In this document: piece by piece, positions 49,534-58,025 of the stretch
Layout of the letters: every line of letters starts with the position of its first letter
Numbering within the stretch: position 1 is the stretch's first letter
From: Oscillospiraceae bacterium
GTDB taxonomy: Bacteria; Bacillota; Clostridia; Oscillospirales; Ruminococcaceae
Length of the DNA stretch: 64,000 nt
Direction: 5' to 3'
Assembly (NCBI GenBank): GCA_019424695.1
Contig: JAHYZA010000005.1
Location: 186,001-250,000, forward strand
The notes under the pieces: generated by a model
Database searches by the model: none
What the model was told of the DNA's origin: nothing
What the model saw: only the letters and a program-made list of their open reading frames with translations
Position numbers and translations under genes: made by a program

Positions 49534-50295
49534 ATGCAGATCCGCTATTATAAGGAATACAGTCGTTATCTCGACCGGTTTATGGAGTTCAAGGTCTATG
49601 GGCATGCCGGACGACCGATCATGATTTTTCCCTGCCAGAGCGGCCGTTTTTACGACTGGGAAGATCGCAATATGTGCAATCTGGCAGCGCCGTGGATTGA
49701 CAACGGCAAATTACAGATTTTTACCGTGGACAGCATCGATCCCGAAAGTTGGGATAACCACGGTCCCGAACGTCCGCGCATCGAAATGCAGGAACGCTGG
49801 TATAACTATGTCTGTGAGGAACTGACCCCTCGCGTTCTGGAAATCAACCGGGAGCAGGGGGAGGACCACACTGGTCGAATCCTGGTGGGCGGGGCCAGCA
49901 TGGGCGCCGGACATGCGGTGAACTTCTATCTGCGCCGTCCGGATCTGTATAACGGTACCATTGCACTTAGCGGTCTGTATTCGTCCCGGATGTTCTTCGG
50001 AGACTATATGGACGATCTGGTCTATCGTAATTCGCCATGCGATTACATGCGCAATTTCCCGGAAAACCATCCCTATAAGAAGCTGTATTCCCAGGCGGAT
50101 AAATTCATCCTGTGCTGTGGCCAGGGAGCATGGGAAGGGGATTTGCTTGCTTCCACCAAGGAACTGCAGGCAATTCTGGAGAGCAAGGACATTCATCCCG
50201 TGGTTGACATCTGGGGACCGGACGTCTCACACGATTGGCCCTGGTGGGAAAAGCAGTGGACTTACTTCCTGCAGATGACGCTGGGCAACCCGTGA
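49534..50295 (+). CDS. Esterase-family alpha/beta hydrolase
   Basis: A 253-residue soluble hydrolase of the esterase D/PHB depolymerase type. The nucleophile elbow is GGASMGAGHA (Ser near residue 129). The acid and His are probably in the segment ending WGPDVSHDWPWWEKQW, where DxSHDW is typical of this subfamily. The N-terminus has YYKEYSRYLDRFMEFKVYGHAG, an oxyanion-side strand. GGAGGG precedes the ATG. It sits between the DUF218 and DUF6056 genes. Substrate unknown. Confidence 0.85.
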   Translation: MQIRYYKEYSRYLDRFMEFKVYGHAGRPIMIFPCQSGRFYDWEDRNMCNLAAPWIDNGKLQIFTVDSIDPESWDNHGPERPRIEMQERWYNYVCEELTPRVLEINREQGEDHTGRILVGGASMGAGHAVNFYLRRPDLYNGTIALSGLYSSRMFFGDYMDDLVYRNSPCDYMRNFPENHPYKKLYSQADKFILCCGQGAWEGDLLASTKELQAILESKDIHPVVDIWGPDVSHDWPWWEKQWTYFLQMTLGNP

Positions 50296-50326
50296 TTTTG
50301 TTACAGGAACAAAGGATTTATCGTTT

Positions 50327-51832
50327 ATGGATTTTTGGCATGATGCAGCGGCGCAGAAGCGCTGGCTGCGCCGTTTTGTACTGCTCATTCTGATATTGCT
50401 GTTGCCTGCGGCAATCCTGGCATTTTATGCACGCCCCTCCGCAGACGATTATGTATACGCAGCACGTACACATGCCGTTGTGCGGCAGTATGGCGCGGAT
50501 TGGTTTCGCCTACTGGCAGCCGCCTGGGACACAACGGTCTACTTTTTCCAAAACTGGCAGGGGCTTTATGTGGCCGGGTTCATACTGGCACTGCAGCCGG
50601 CAATTTTTGGTAATCAGTGGTACGGCCTTACCTTCCTGTGTGTACTGATACCAATGTTTTTGTGTCTGTACGCGGCGGCACGCATGGTGGTCTGCCGATT
50701 GGAACCGGCGCAGAAACGTCTGCCGCTGGCAGTGTCTGTTTTGTTCCTTTTTGCTTTTGTGGAAGGAATGCCTTCCCCGGTGGAAGGGCTCTACTGGTTC
50801 AACGGCGCCATGAATTATCTGCCGTATTTTTCGCTTTGCATTTTAAATACGGCGCTGATGTTGGCATTGGCTATGCCTGCCCAGATCACAAAAAAGCGCC
50901 GTATCATTTTTATGGCGTGTGGCGTTGTGATCGGATTTGTGATTGGCGGTGGACATCAGGTGGTTGGGGAGCTGAACCTTCTCCTGCTTCTCTTTGGTGT
51001 GATTGTATGTGCGAGACACCGCAATTTCCGGATTTGCCCGGCTCTTGCAGCGGCGATAGCAGGATTAGTCATTAACATTACCGCTCCGGGAACGCAGGTC
51101 CGCACGGAAGGCTTTGCAGGAGCGGGTCTGTTGGAGGCCATTGTCAAGAGTTTTATCTTGGCTGTCATGCAGTGGATTCGCTGGTTGGATGTTCCGCTTC
51201 TTTGCTTGCTGATTCTTTTGGCGCTGCCGTTGCACCGGTTGTCACAAAGCCAGGCATTGCCGGACCGCGTGTTCCGTTATCCGTGGATGGGAATGGCGGG
51301 AACCTTTGTGCTTGTATGGGCCATGATTTTCTTGCCTTCCTATACGATGGGCGGCATCGGTGCGGGCCGTCTCTTGAATGTGGTCTGGATGACCTTTGTA
51401 TTGGGGCTTTCCGTATCGGAGTTTCTGCTTCTGGGGTGGATGGAACGCGTTTGCGGAGTCCCTTTGACGCAGGTCGAACACAAACTATGGCATTATTCTC
51501 GCTTTTTGCCCGGCACCGTAGCGGCGATGCTTATCTGCATGGCCTGCATTGGCAGTCACACGGTCAAAGAAGGGCAGGACAATTACTTCGCGACCAGTCT
51601 GGAAGCTGCCTATGAGTTGGCAAGTGGTGAGGCATCCCAGTTTGCCAGGACTCTGGATGAACGGGAGGCAATCCTCAGCGACGAATCGGTATTGGATGCA
51701 CAGATCACGCCGCTTGGCGCAGAAGAACGCCCATGGTTGCTCTACTATACCGACATTTCCGTGGGGCCGGATCTTTGGGGACTGACGCCCTATTATGGAA
51801 AAAATTCTGTGATTGTGGTAGAAAAACAATAA
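50327..51832 (+). CDS. DUF6056-like polytopic membrane protein
   Basis: A 501-residue integral membrane protein with about 10-11 hydrophobic segments. After the first helix comes RPSADDYVYAARTH, an extracytoplasmic D-D-Y motif like the catalytic acidic loop of GT-C glycosyltransferases. The end (residues 400-501) is an outside-facing soluble part. DUF6056 proteins are thought to modify surface glycans; that role is inferred here. It is the last gene before the terminator at 51839. Confidence 0.75.
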   Translation: MDFWHDAAAQKRWLRRFVLLILILLLPAAILAFYARPSADDYVYAARTHAVVRQYGADWFRLLAAAWDTTVYFFQNWQGLYVAGFILALQPAIFGNQWYGLTFLCVLIPMFLCLYAAARMVVCRLEPAQKRLPLAVSVLFLFAFVEGMPSPVEGLYWFNGAMNYLPYFSLCILNTALMLALAMPAQITKKRRIIFMACGVVIGFVIGGGHQVVGELNLLLLLFGVIVCARHRNFRICPALAAAIAGLVINITAPGTQVRTEGFAGAGLLEAIVKSFILAVMQWIRWLDVPLLCLLILLALPLHRLSQSQALPDRVFRYPWMGMAGTFVLVWAMIFLPSYTMGGIGAGRLLNVVWMTFVLGLSVSEFLLLGWMERVCGVPLTQVEHKLWHYSRFLPGTVAAMLICMACIGSHTVKEGQDNYFATSLEAAYELASGEASQFARTLDEREAILSDESVLDAQITPLGAEERPWLLYYTDISVGPDLWGLTPYYGKNSVIVVEKQ

Positions 51833-51838
51833 AAAAGC

Positions 51839-51867
51839 AAAGCGCATGACCTGCGGTCATGCGCTTT
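51839..51867. terminator. Bidirectional terminator between DUF6056 and ATP-grasp genes
   Basis: AAAGCGCATGACC pairs with GGTCATGCGCTTT around a TGC loop. T follows on plus and TTGCTTTTTT on minus, serving convergent transcription units. Confidence 0.88.
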
Positions 51868-51956
51868 TGCGTTTATGGGGATAGGGAGAAAAGGACCGGC
51901 ACGCCAATTCCCAAAAAGAAGAACAGGAAACAAGCGCTCCCGGAAAAGACAAGGAT

Positions 51957-53150
51957 TCAGGCGCGCTGCTGTACATAACGGATAAAGGCATCACGTTCCG
52001 ACGTTGTGCGCAGATTGACCGTATACATCCGATCCCCCATGTCCAGTCGGAGCGCGAGCGGAAGCTCATCACACATTTTCATGCGGCTGCCGTATCGCGC
52101 CATAATTTGTTCATGGGTGTGTTTGTATTTGTGGCAATCCCGGCGAGAAGCATACACGCAATAGTACTTGGGACCATTCAGATTTAGGTGGCGCACTTCA
52201 TCATAACAGACCATATCGGCCCAGATCTGGTAACAGTCCACCGAGTTTGCATAGTTGATCATATCGGGCGTATAGCCGCCGGCGGGGCGCATGTTGACTT
52301 CCAGGGCCACATACTCTCCTTTTTTGCCAAGACCGGGTTTATCCTCATTGAGCTGGAAGAACTCGCAGTGAAAGAACCGGCTTTTTGCTCCAAAGGCTTT
52401 GATTGTGCGGAACCCGATGTCTTTCAAATCAGCAGGAACCGTTTTTTGCGTCCAATAGGAGAGGTCCCCTTTCTGGCTGACGATATCCAGAAGTGGGGTG
52501 GGGAATACGTTGGAGGTGTAGAACAGAGGTACACAACGAGAATCGGCAACGCCGTCAAAACTGACAATCGTGCCGTTGATGTACTCTTCCATAATGTAAG
52601 GAATACTGGGCAGTTTGGCAAAGAACGCCTGCAGATCAGCATCATTCTTCAGTTTGTACGTGGCCTCGGCGCCACAGCCGTTATCCGGTTTGACGATGAC
52701 AGGGTATCCAACCGTCCGGATAAAATCTCTGGCCGCGTCGATCGTGCAGACCATGTGATGCCGCGCAACAGGAACTCCGGCCGCGCGGTAGCTTTCCTTC
52801 ATCTTGCTCTTGAACTTGATGCGCTCAATGAAATCGTTCTGTGCGCCGGTGGTGATGTTGAAGTCGGTGCGAAGCTGGGCATCCATCTCCAGCCAATACT
52901 CGTTGTTGGACTCCAGCCAGTCGATCTTGCCGTAATGGAATGTGAAATACCCGACGGCACGCACCATTTCGTCATAGTTGCCCAGATTGTCCACGCGGTA
53001 ATATTCTGTCAGGCAGTCTTTTAATTCATAAGGGATCTCGTCAAAGGGCGCGTCGCCGATGCCCAGCACATTGACACCATTTCGCCGCAGGCGCTCGCAA
53101 AAATTCCAGTATGTTTTTGGAAAATGCGGGCTGACGAAGATAAAATTCAT
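51957..53150 (-). CDS. ATP-grasp ligase of unknown substrate
   Basis: A 397-residue ATP-grasp enzyme. The pre-ATP-grasp part begins MNFIFVSPHFPKTYWNFCERL. The central domain has the nucleotide Lys in GYPVIVKPDNGCGAEAT near residue 152, the hinge YIMEEYINGTIVSFDG near 185, and metal ligands in EVNMRPAGGYTPD near 288. The end carries a 100-residue domain with CHKYKHTHEQI. Carboxylate-amine ligation, for example peptide or amino acid ligation, is the usual reaction. It converges on the esterase-DUF6056 unit and follows the DUF4250 gene by 33 bases. Confidence 0.85.
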   Translation of the reverse strand: MNFIFVSPHFPKTYWNFCERLRRNGVNVLGIGDAPFDEIPYELKDCLTEYYRVDNLGNYDEMVRAVGYFTFHYGKIDWLESNNEYWLEMDAQLRTDFNITTGAQNDFIERIKFKSKMKESYRAAGVPVARHHMVCTIDAARDFIRTVGYPVIVKPDNGCGAEATYKLKNDADLQAFFAKLPSIPYIMEEYINGTIVSFDGVADSRCVPLFYTSNVFPTPLLDIVSQKGDLSYWTQKTVPADLKDIGFRTIKAFGAKSRFFHCEFFQLNEDKPGLGKKGEYVALEVNMRPAGGYTPDMINYANSVDCYQIWADMVCYDEVRHLNLNGPKYYCVYASRRDCHKYKHTHEQIMARYGSRMKMCDELPLALRLDMGDRMYTVNLRTTSERDAFIRYVQQRA

Positions 53151-53183
53151 GGATGGTTCTACTTCCTCTCTCTCAAAGCGGAC

Positions 53184-53357
53184 TTACACAAACTGATTGC
53201 GGGCAGGATCGTATTCGTATCCCACTTCTGCAAGGGCCGCACGAAGAGCCGCTTCATCGGTTTCTTCTTCCTCACAGAAAATCGCCAAGCTGGCATCGCG
53301 GTCGCGCAGCTTGGTGTTTACATAACTCAATAAAATAATAGGGTCACGGGGCAGCAT
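53184..53357 (-). CDS. DUF4250 small protein
   Basis: A 57-residue protein translated by eye: MLPRDPIILLSYVNTKLRD, then RDASLAIFCEEEETDEAALR and AALAEVGYEYDPARNQFV. This matches DUF4250, which has an MLPxDPxxLLSxVNTxLRD start and a YEYDxxRNQFV end. AAGGAG is 6 bases before the ATG at 53357. It is cotranscribed with the ATP-grasp gene. The family is widespread in Firmicutes; function unknown. Confidence 0.88.
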   Translation of the reverse strand: MLPRDPIILLSYVNTKLRDRDASLAIFCEEEETDEAALRAALAEVGYEYDPARNQFV

Positions 53358-53390
53358 AGCGTACTCCTTAAAATAGTTCCGGAAAAGAGA

Positions 53391-53424
53391 AAAAGCCGGT
53401 CACGCGACGTGACCGGCAATTTTT
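53391..53424 (-). terminator. Terminator of rpmB
   Basis: GCCGGTCACG (53395-53404) pairs with CGTGACCGGC (53408-53417), loop CGA. On the minus strand it is followed by TTTTTC. It lies directly after the rpmB stop. Confidence 0.9.
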
Positions 53425-53432
53425 CTTTCCAA

Positions 53433-53621
53433 TCAGACCGCGCGGGTAACTTTACCAGAGCGCAGGCAGCGGGTGCAGGCGTAGATATACTTCGGGGAAC
53501 CGTCCACGATCGCCTTCACGCGCTTGACATTGGGGTTCCAGGTACGGTTGCTCCGACGATGAGAGTGAGAAACCTTGATACCGAACGTGACACCCTTGCC
53601 ACAGCAAGAACATTTGGCCAT
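53433..53621 (-). CDS. rpmB: 50S ribosomal protein L28
   Basis: A 62-residue zinc-ribbon (C+) form of L28, with MAKCSCCGKGVTFGIKVSHS at the start, RRSNRTWNPNVKRV in the middle and YACTRCLRSGKVTRAV at the end. The paired CxxC motifs bind zinc, so zinc-independent variants would be encoded elsewhere if present. AAAGGAGGTG precedes the ATG at 53621. It is a single gene with its own promoter and terminator. Confidence 0.96.
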   Translation of the reverse strand: MAKCSCCGKGVTFGIKVSHSHRRSNRTWNPNVKRVKAIVDGSPKYIYACTRCLRSGKVTRAV

Positions 53622-53654
53622 AATTGCTTGCACCTCCTTTTCAATAGCTGTACT

Positions 53655-53683
53655 ATTATAACGAATATTTTCCGGAATTGCAA
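53655..53683 (-). promoter_or_regulatory. Promoter of rpmB
   Basis: On the minus strand TTGCAA (53678-53683) and TATAAT (53655-53660) are 17 bases apart, about 35 bases before the rpmB start. Confidence 0.85.
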
Positions 53684-53775
53684 GTCTTTTGCACAAAAAA
53701 GTTGAACTTTTTTTGTGAAAGCGTACTTTTGGATAAAATTCGGTCAAAACAATCGCACTGTCCAATTGGCAGGGC

Positions 53776-53804
53776 TTGTTTTGCGCCATTTTGTACGATA
53801 TAAT
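53776..53804 (+). promoter_or_regulatory. Promoter of the site-2 protease-scpAB operon
   Basis: TTGTTT (53776-53781) and TATAAT (53799-53804) are 17 bases apart, about 33 bases before the start of the protease gene. Confidence 0.78.
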
Positions 53805-53836
53805 AAGATGATTCTTTAAATGGGGTGGTGTTTCTT

Positions 53837-54490
53837 TTGAACGGCTTGCTTTCGCCGTACCAAATCGTACAGTATCTGCTGCGGGCCGTTGTTGTGCTGA
53901 TTGCCATCCCCTTTCACGAGGCAGCGCACGCCCTGGTCAGCTACTGTCTGGGGGACGATACCGCTGTACGGGCAGGGCGTTTGTCCCTCAATCCCATGCG
54001 CCATTTCGACCCGCTTGGTGCGCTTTGTATGCTGATCGGCGGCGTGGGTTGGGCCAAGCCAGTGGGCATCAATGTCCGCAACTACAAAAATCCCAAAGTC
54101 GGCATGGCGGTTTCTGCCGCTGCAGGCCCCGTCAGCAACTTTTTGCTGGCATGGCTTTCCATGATTTTGTATAAAGGCGTGATTTACAGTGGCCTTGGCG
54201 GAACCTTTCCCGCTCTGATGCTTTTTTTCTATGACATGGTGGCTATGAATCTGAGTCTGGCCGTATTCAATCTGATTCCCATCCCGCCGTTTGACGGGAG
54301 CCGCATTGCGCTTCTGTTCTTGCCACAACGGTTGTATTTTAAAGCGATGCGCTATGAGCGGGAGATTATGCTGGCGGTTTTGCTGCTTGTGTTTTTGGGT
54401 GTGCTCAACGGACCGCTGTCTGCGGTAGTCAACTTCATGTGGGACAGACTGGTGCAACTGACAGTCTTTGTGGATATACTCTGGGGGTAA
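53837..54490 (+). CDS. Site-2 protease family (M50) zinc metalloprotease
   Basis: A 217-residue membrane protease with about six hydrophobic segments. The zinc motif HEAAH is near residue 30 in IPFHEAAHALVSYCLGD, and the second metal ligand lies in the IPIPPFDGSR segment near residue 155, the NPxDG-equivalent. Short M50 proteins of this kind are the usual neighbour of scpA-scpB in Firmicutes; the substrate is unknown. I prefer TTG at 53837, since GGGGTGG is 8 bases upstream, over the GTG codons at 53825 and 53828. Confidence 0.87.
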   Translation: MNGLLSPYQIVQYLLRAVVVLIAIPFHEAAHALVSYCLGDDTAVRAGRLSLNPMRHFDPLGALCMLIGGVGWAKPVGINVRNYKNPKVGMAVSAAAGPVSNFLLAWLSMILYKGVIYSGLGGTFPALMLFFYDMVAMNLSLAVFNLIPIPPFDGSRIALLFLPQRLYFKAMRYEREIMLAVLLLVFLGVLNGPLSAVVNFMWDRLVQLTVFVDILWG

Positions 54491-54492
54491 CT

Positions 54493-55224
54493 TTGCAGGA
54501 AACACTGACTTTTAAACTGGAAGATTTTGAGGGGCCGCTGGATCTTTTGCTGTATCTGGTGGGAAAAAATAAGATGAATCTCTATGATGTCAACATCATG
54601 GAGTTGATCGACCAATATACGGCTGCAATCCGTACGTTGCAGCAGAACCGGATGGATGTTTCCAGCGAATTCATTGATATGGCAGCTCATCTGGTACAGA
54701 TGAAAAGTGCGTTGCTGCTGCCGCGAAGTCCGGAGGCAGAACGCATGAAGGCGGAACTGACCGGACGCCTGATCGAATACAGTACCTGCAAGGAAGTGGC
54801 GGCACAGCTGGGCAGCCGCGCGCGGGACCTGTACACGGCTGTGCGTGAACCGATGCCCCTTGTGGGAGCGGCTGAATATACACGGCGTCACGATCCAAAC
54901 CTTTTGGTGCAGGCATGGTTCAACCTGATGGGACGCAGCCTGCGCAAGCGTAAGCCGACTCAGGAACGCTTTGAACCACTGGTTGCAGCCCCCTTTGTAT
55001 CGGTTGCCAGCCGTGTTTCCCACATGCTGCGGGGACTTCTGCGTGGAAGCCTGCAAAAAATAAACCAGTTGTTCAGTCAGGAAGAAAGCCGAAGCACAAA
55101 TGTGGCTACCTTTCTTGCCCTGTTGGAATTAATTCGTGCCGGTCGTATTCGTGTGGACGAAAACGGCACGCTGGATCTGGACCGCAGCCATAACAGACAA
55201 AAGGAGGGCACCGCCCATGAATGA
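54493..55224 (+). CDS. scpA: Segregation and condensation protein A (kleisin)
   Basis: A 243-residue kleisin that bridges the SMC heads with ScpB. The N-terminal FKLEDFEGPLDLLLYLVGKNKMNLYDVNI is the ScpA signature, followed by MAAHLVQMKSALLLPRS. The C-terminal winged helix (about 170-235) ends in FLALLELIRAGRIRV. There is no ATG; TTG at 54493 with GGGGG about 6 bases upstream is the likely start. It overlaps scpB by 8 bases. Confidence 0.92.
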   Translation: MQETLTFKLEDFEGPLDLLLYLVGKNKMNLYDVNIMELIDQYTAAIRTLQQNRMDVSSEFIDMAAHLVQMKSALLLPRSPEAERMKAELTGRLIEYSTCKEVAAQLGSRARDLYTAVREPMPLVGAAEYTRRHDPNLLVQAWFNLMGRSLRKRKPTQERFEPLVAAPFVSVASRVSHMLRGLLRGSLQKINQLFSQEESRSTNVATFLALLELIRAGRIRVDENGTLDLDRSHNRQKEGTAHE

Positions 55225-55801
55225 AGCACAGCATATCGGCGCATTGGAAGCCATGCTGTTTGCCCATGCAGAACCGGTGGAGATGGAGCGATTGGCCGAT
55301 GCGTTGCGCCTTTCCACCGTGGAGACGGAAGACCTGCTGGAGCGCCTGCAAAAGCGCTACGATGAGCAGGAAAGCGGTTTTGCGCTGCTTCGTTTCGGGC
55401 CTGACCGCTGGCAGATGACGACGCGTCCGTACTACGGCGAAATGGTCAAACGAATCCTGGATACCCGGCGCAATGCACCGCTTTCTCCGGCAGCTTTGGA
55501 AGTGCTGGCAGTTATTGCCTACAACCAGCCCGTTTCGCGCAGCTTCATCGAGCAGGTGCGCGGCGTGGATTCCTCTTCTACCGTAACAAAGCTGTTAGAA
55601 AAGGGCCTGATTGAGGAGGCTGGACGGCTGGACCTGCCGGGAAAGCCGGTGGCGTTTCAGGTCACCGACACTTTCCTGCGGGTGTTTGGCCTGGGCAGTC
55701 TGAAAGATCTGCCGCCGCTGCATGATGAGGCAGGGGAACCGAACGATGCCCAGACGGAAGAGCCGTCCGCAAGCGACGGGGAACAGCTGGAATGGAAGTG
55801 A
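55217..55801 (+). CDS. scpB: Segregation and condensation protein B
   Basis: A 194-residue protein with two winged-helix domains: HIGALEAMLFAHAEPVEMERLADAL at the start and LSPAALEVLAVIAYNQPVSRSFIEQVRGVDSS near residue 93. The last 20 residues are acidic and disordered. The ATG at 55217 is inside the end of scpA. It forms the SMC-kleisin complex for chromosome segregation. Confidence 0.94.
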   Translation: MNEAQHIGALEAMLFAHAEPVEMERLADALRLSTVETEDLLERLQKRYDEQESGFALLRFGPDRWQMTTRPYYGEMVKRILDTRRNAPLSPAALEVLAVIAYNQPVSRSFIEQVRGVDSSSTVTKLLEKGLIEEAGRLDLPGKPVAFQVTDTFLRVFGLGSLKDLPPLHDEAGEPNDAQTEEPSASDGEQLEWK

Positions 55802-55807
55802 GCGCCA

Positions 55808-56620
55808 ATGCCTGTATTGCTTGCGATACTGAAATTTGTGGGCATTCTGCTGCTGGCAATTCTTGTGTTGATTCTGGTGGCGCTGCTGTTGCCCCTTGGA
55901 TTTGCAATTGAATATCGCCCGACCCGGATTCGGGTTTGGGCCGTGTACGGACCTTTGCGCCGCAGGGTATGGTCACATCGTATGGACCATCGGATATTCC
56001 GTCCGAAATCTTCCCCTTTAAGGTCAGAAGCAAATGCGGAAGGGACGGCCTCCTCATCCAATGGACAGGACGCGGCCAAGCGGGCTTCTGCACCGGTTAG
56101 TGATGCGCCGCCGTCGCTCATGGAGGCGGAGCGGTCTTCCACGAAACCACCTCCTTTCCAGGAAGCGGCCTTGCCGGAAGAAGAGGAGGAAGAATTGCCA
56201 TCCGGTGCAATGGGACGAATCGAGCGCATGCTGATGTTACTGGAGGAAGATCCCAAGGTCCTGGCCGACTGCGTGTTGGGACATATACGTTGGTTGCACC
56301 GGCATTCGTTTTTCAAAATGAGCATTCGCCATGTGGATGTTTTCTGGACGGTTACCTGCGAAGACGCAGCAGCAACAGCGATTGCATACGGCGCAGAAAT
56401 GACAGCGCTGAATACCGCCCTGGCACTGGTGCAGCAGAATGTTCGCATGCAGAGCGACCGTCTCTGCCTCGAACCGGATTTTATCGGAGCACGGCGTGCC
56501 GAGCGCAGGATTTCGTGCACCATATCCGCCAGCGCAATTCTGATGGTCCATCTGCTGTATCGTATTTGGAAGGACCCGCTGCTGCAACCTGCGGCGCAAC
56601 CGGAACCGCAAAACAATTGA
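55808..56620 (+). CDS. DUF2953 membrane-anchored protein
   Basis: A 270-residue protein with one N-terminal membrane helix (about 5-35), a basic stretch, a low-complexity Ser/Pro/Glu region (about 70-130) and a C-terminal soluble region with GRIERMLMLLEEDPKVL and FKMSIRHVDVFWTVTCEDAAATAIAYG. The last block is the DUF2953 signature, a family usually found beside gerW in spore-forming Firmicutes. Function unknown; a sporulation link is inferred from the next gene. Confidence 0.82.
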   Translation: MPVLLAILKFVGILLLAILVLILVALLLPLGFAIEYRPTRIRVWAVYGPLRRRVWSHRMDHRIFRPKSSPLRSEANAEGTASSSNGQDAAKRASAPVSDAPPSLMEAERSSTKPPPFQEAALPEEEEEELPSGAMGRIERMLMLLEEDPKVLADCVLGHIRWLHRHSFFKMSIRHVDVFWTVTCEDAAATAIAYGAEMTALNTALALVQQNVRMQSDRLCLEPDFIGARRAERRISCTISASAILMVHLLYRIWKDPLLQPAAQPEPQNN

Positions 56621-56651
56621 CATACATCATTTATGATTGGGAGGAGATTTT

Positions 56652-57050
56652 ATGGCAGAACATCCGATTCAAGGTTTGATGGGGGTTACCATCGACAAAA
56701 TCCGTGAGATGGTGGATACCAGCACCATCATCGGCGATCCCATCCGGGTTGACGCTGCGACCACCATCATTCCGGTATCCCGTGTTACCTTTGGTTTCGC
56801 CTCCGGCGGTTCCGATGTGGCGCCGAAATCGGAAAAGCAGATGTTTGGCGGCGGCACCGGTGCCGGCGTTTCGGTGACGCCGGTTGCTTTCCTGGTGATC
56901 TCTGGCGGCAATGTGCGCACGGTACAGTTGATCGAGAAGGTCACCGCAGTGGACAACGCCATCGCCGCACTGCCGGATCTGGTGGATAAAATCACGTCGA
57001 TGGTCAAAAAGGACAAGGCCGAAGAGGCTGCATCTGAACATAAGGAGTAA
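56652..57050 (+). CDS. GerW family sporulation protein (YtfJ)
   Basis: A 132-residue protein with MGVTIDKIREMVDTSTIIGDPI, then VSRVTFGFASGGSDV, a glycine-rich FGGGTGAGVSVTPVAFLV and IEKV...DLVDKI near the end. In B. subtilis GerW/YtfJ is a spore protein needed for normal germination. The presence of gerW with DUF2953 suggests sporulation ancestry; it does not prove that this organism sporulates. GGGAGGA precedes the ATG at 56652. Confidence 0.9.
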   Translation: MAEHPIQGLMGVTIDKIREMVDTSTIIGDPIRVDAATTIIPVSRVTFGFASGGSDVAPKSEKQMFGGGTGAGVSVTPVAFLVISGGNVRTVQLIEKVTAVDNAIAALPDLVDKITSMVKKDKAEEAASEHKE

Positions 57051-57052
57051 GC

Positions 57053-57856
57053 ATGGCAGAACAACGGATTCAAAAAGTTTTGGCAGATCAGGGAATTTGC
57101 TCGCGCCGCGAGGCGGAGCGCTTGATCGCCGCCGGAAAAGTCAAAGTGAATGGGCGTCCTGTCGGACTCGGAGATAAAATGGACCCCGATTACGACAAGG
57201 TCTCTATTGACGGAAAAAACGTTCGCATTGTGCGGAAACGGCAGTATACCTACATTATGCTGCATAAACCCCGGGGCTATCTGACGACTCGCTCCGATGA
57301 CCGGGGAAGAAAGACCGTCATGGATCTCGTCTCGGATGTACCTGCCATGCTGCGCCCGGTGGGCCGTCTTGACAAAGACAGTGAAGGGCTGCTTCTGATG
57401 ACTGATGACGGCACCTTCATCAACTTGCTGACCCACCCCTCTGGCGGAGTGGGCAAGCTGTATCGTGTCACCGTGAATCCGCGTGCCACGGAAGAGCAGG
57501 TCGTACAGATGGCTTCCGGCGTTGTATTGGACGATGGTGTTCGTACCCAGCCCTGTGTGATTCATGTAGTGACGGATGAGCCGGGGCGCACTGTGCTGGA
57601 AATCACTCTGCACGAAGGGCGCAACCGCCAGATTCGTCGCATGTGCTCGGCGGTGGGTTTACAGGTGGTGCGCCTGAAACGAAGCGCCGAAGGACCGGTG
57701 AAGCTGGGGATGCTGCAGCCGGGCGAATACCGTGAATTGAAGAAGTCGGAGGTCTCCGCGCTGCGCAATGCGGCACAGAAAACCACCCGTGCCACATCGG
57801 CAAACAAACCGGCGGCATCCCGTCGTCCAGGCCCCCTCAAACGTTTGGAAAAATGA
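57053..57856 (+). CDS. rRNA pseudouridine synthase, RluB/RsuA family
   Basis: A 267-residue enzyme. An S4 RNA-binding domain (about 3-60, QKVLADQGICSRREAERLI) is followed by the synthase domain with RPVGRLDKDSEGLLLMTDDG (catalytic Asp near residue 104), then EGRNRQIRRMC near residue 187. The last 30 residues are a basic, disordered tail. RluB (23S rRNA) is more likely than RsuA (16S) from the GRLD context, but the target base is not certain. It is the last gene of the scpAB operon. Confidence 0.88.
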   Translation: MAEQRIQKVLADQGICSRREAERLIAAGKVKVNGRPVGLGDKMDPDYDKVSIDGKNVRIVRKRQYTYIMLHKPRGYLTTRSDDRGRKTVMDLVSDVPAMLRPVGRLDKDSEGLLLMTDDGTFINLLTHPSGGVGKLYRVTVNPRATEEQVVQMASGVVLDDGVRTQPCVIHVVTDEPGRTVLEITLHEGRNRQIRRMCSAVGLQVVRLKRSAEGPVKLGMLQPGEYRELKKSEVSALRNAAQKTTRATSANKPAASRRPGPLKRLEK

Positions 57857-57926
57857 TTTTTCAATAAAGCTGCAACAAACTCCAAAAAAAGAGTGAAAAA
57901 ATCCAGAAAAACTAAAGAGTTTCTAC

Positions 57927-57944
57927 TTGTGGAATTTTACACAA
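57927..57944. promoter_or_regulatory. Rex operator 1
   Basis: TTGTGGAATTTTACACAA matches the Rex consensus TTGTGAANNNNTTCACAA in 12 of 14 defined positions; the two changes are symmetrical. It covers the -35 box and much of the spacer, so bound Rex would block RNA polymerase. Confidence 0.8.
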
Positions 57945-57955
57945 AGTAGTATAAT
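57927..57955 (+). promoter_or_regulatory. Promoter of the carboxyltransferase operon
   Basis: TTGTGG (57927-57932) and TATAAT (57950-57955) are 17 bases apart. Initiation is expected near 57962, about 64 bases before the first start codon. Confidence 0.85.
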
Positions 57956-57974
57956 TGTGCCAAATGACATATTT

Positions 57975-57992
57975 TTATGAACATTTTCACAA
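57975..57992. promoter_or_regulatory. Rex operator 2
   Basis: TTATGAACATTTTCACAA matches the Rex consensus in 13 of 14 defined positions. It lies just downstream of the predicted start of transcription, 48 bases from operator 1 centre to centre, suggesting repression from two sites. Confidence 0.82.
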
Positions 57993-58025
57993 AAAACAGT
58001 CAGTCTTATCATAGGAGGTCACTGT

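Noticed and set aside
53713..53730. Rex-like half site before the site-2 protease gene
   Set aside because: TTGTGAA is present, but the second half does not pair and there is no metabolic link to the downstream genes.
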